Shown one piece after another: positions 63,902 to 64,000 of a DNA stretch of 64,000 nt. The notes beneath the pieces are model-generated. The model saw only the letters and a program-made list of their open reading frames with translations. It was not told the DNA's origin and did no database searches. The stretch spans positions 205,120-269,119 of the forward strand of contig NZ_JNYD01000008.1 of the NCBI RefSeq assembly GCF_000717175.1, read 5' to 3'. The stretch is from Pseudonocardia autotrophica. GTDB taxonomy: Bacteria > Actinomycetota > Actinomycetes > Mycobacteriales > Pseudonocardiaceae. The position numbers and the translations under genes are program-made. The first letter of the stretch is position 1. The number at the start of each line of letters is the position of its first letter.

Positions 63902-64000
63902 TGAACCGCCCCGGGTCTGGTGGAGGCTCTGAACCCACGGAAGGGTCGGAGCTATGGCAGCGCCGAGGAAGTACCCGGACCAGATGCGGGAGCAGTCGGT
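63902..64000 (+). mobile_element. Left end of an IS3-type element, truncated by the window
   Basis: Begins TGAACCGCCCCGGGTC, an end typical of IS3-family elements, inserted directly next to the transposase remnant. The rest lies beyond base 64000. Confidence 0.5.
63954..64000 (+). CDS. Transposase OrfA, first 15 codons
   Basis: ATG 63954 with GGTCGGAG upstream. It reads MAAPRKYPDQMREQS, the usual opening of an IS3 OrfA (compare the orfA openings at 46118 and 19165). Cut by the window end. Confidence 0.6.
   Translation, partial: MAAPRKYPDQMREQS

Noticed and set aside
1..64000. CRISPR array, tRNA, rRNA, riboswitch
   Set aside because: No regularly spaced repeats, cloverleaf or conserved RNA motif was seen by eye on either strand; a covariance-model scan would settle small RNAs.

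Overview
The window is high-GC, with many GTG starts and genes packed so that stop and start codons overlap (ATGA or GTGA). It reads as actinomycete chromosome, most likely the Pseudonocardia/Saccharopolyspora side of the Actinobacteria. That placement is an inference from base composition, a mycobacterial-type SOS box before a DUF222/HNH gene, a cslA-glxA-cslZ trio and the gene content. I see no tRNA, rRNA, CRISPR array or replication origin.

Layout. (1) 1-6.9 kb: two divergent predicted conflict operons. On the minus strand: a SEFIR protein, a STAND-like ATPase with a degenerate P-loop, a band-7/SPFH-like protein and a membrane protein cut by the window edge. On the plus strand: a TRPM-type SLOG protein with two SLATT-like 2TM proteins. 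(2) 7-13 kb: a secreted protein, a zinc metallopeptidase, a PknD-like kinase divergent from an FHA protein, a low-molecular-weight phosphatase and a lipoprotein. (3) 13-25.8 kb: an effector island with TIR-FGE, a leaderless M6 metalloprotease, a Gmad2-LysM gene split by an IS3-type element, a papain-like peptidase divergent from a chagasin-type inhibitor, and an EACC1-like protein coupled to a caspase-nSTAND-WD40 giant. TACGYA-type palindromes recur in the gaps. (4) 25.8-47.2 kb: surface polysaccharide genes: an initiating sugar transferase, cslA-glxA-cslZ, a lower-GC glycosyltransferase/Wzx/Wzy/BY-kinase cassette, rmlA, rmlC, rmlB, and a ugd gene broken by another IS3-type element. (5) 47.4-53.1 kb: a small secreted protein, an SOS-box-controlled DUF222/HNH protein, a membrane protein, and a regulator/NTPase/TPR gene whose NTPase part is inverted. 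(6) 53.2-63.7 kb: a colinear array of a lipoprotein, two membrane proteins, vWA, PP2C, kinase, radical SAM protein, coiled-coil protein, ClpB-type AAA+ protein and a helical effector-like protein. (7) The right edge enters nested transposons.

How it may work. Regions 1, 3 and 6 look like defence or stress-response modules in which sensor/ATPase parts control effectors (SEFIR, TIR, caspase, proteases, pore-forming SLATT). Region 6 is the best candidate for a little-described system: a reversible phospho-switch (kinase, PP2C, vWA) coupled to a AAA+ remodeller and a radical SAM enzyme. Several genes carry single-base frameshifts (LysM, glxA twice, ugd, TPR gene). Some may be consensus errors rather than real decay.
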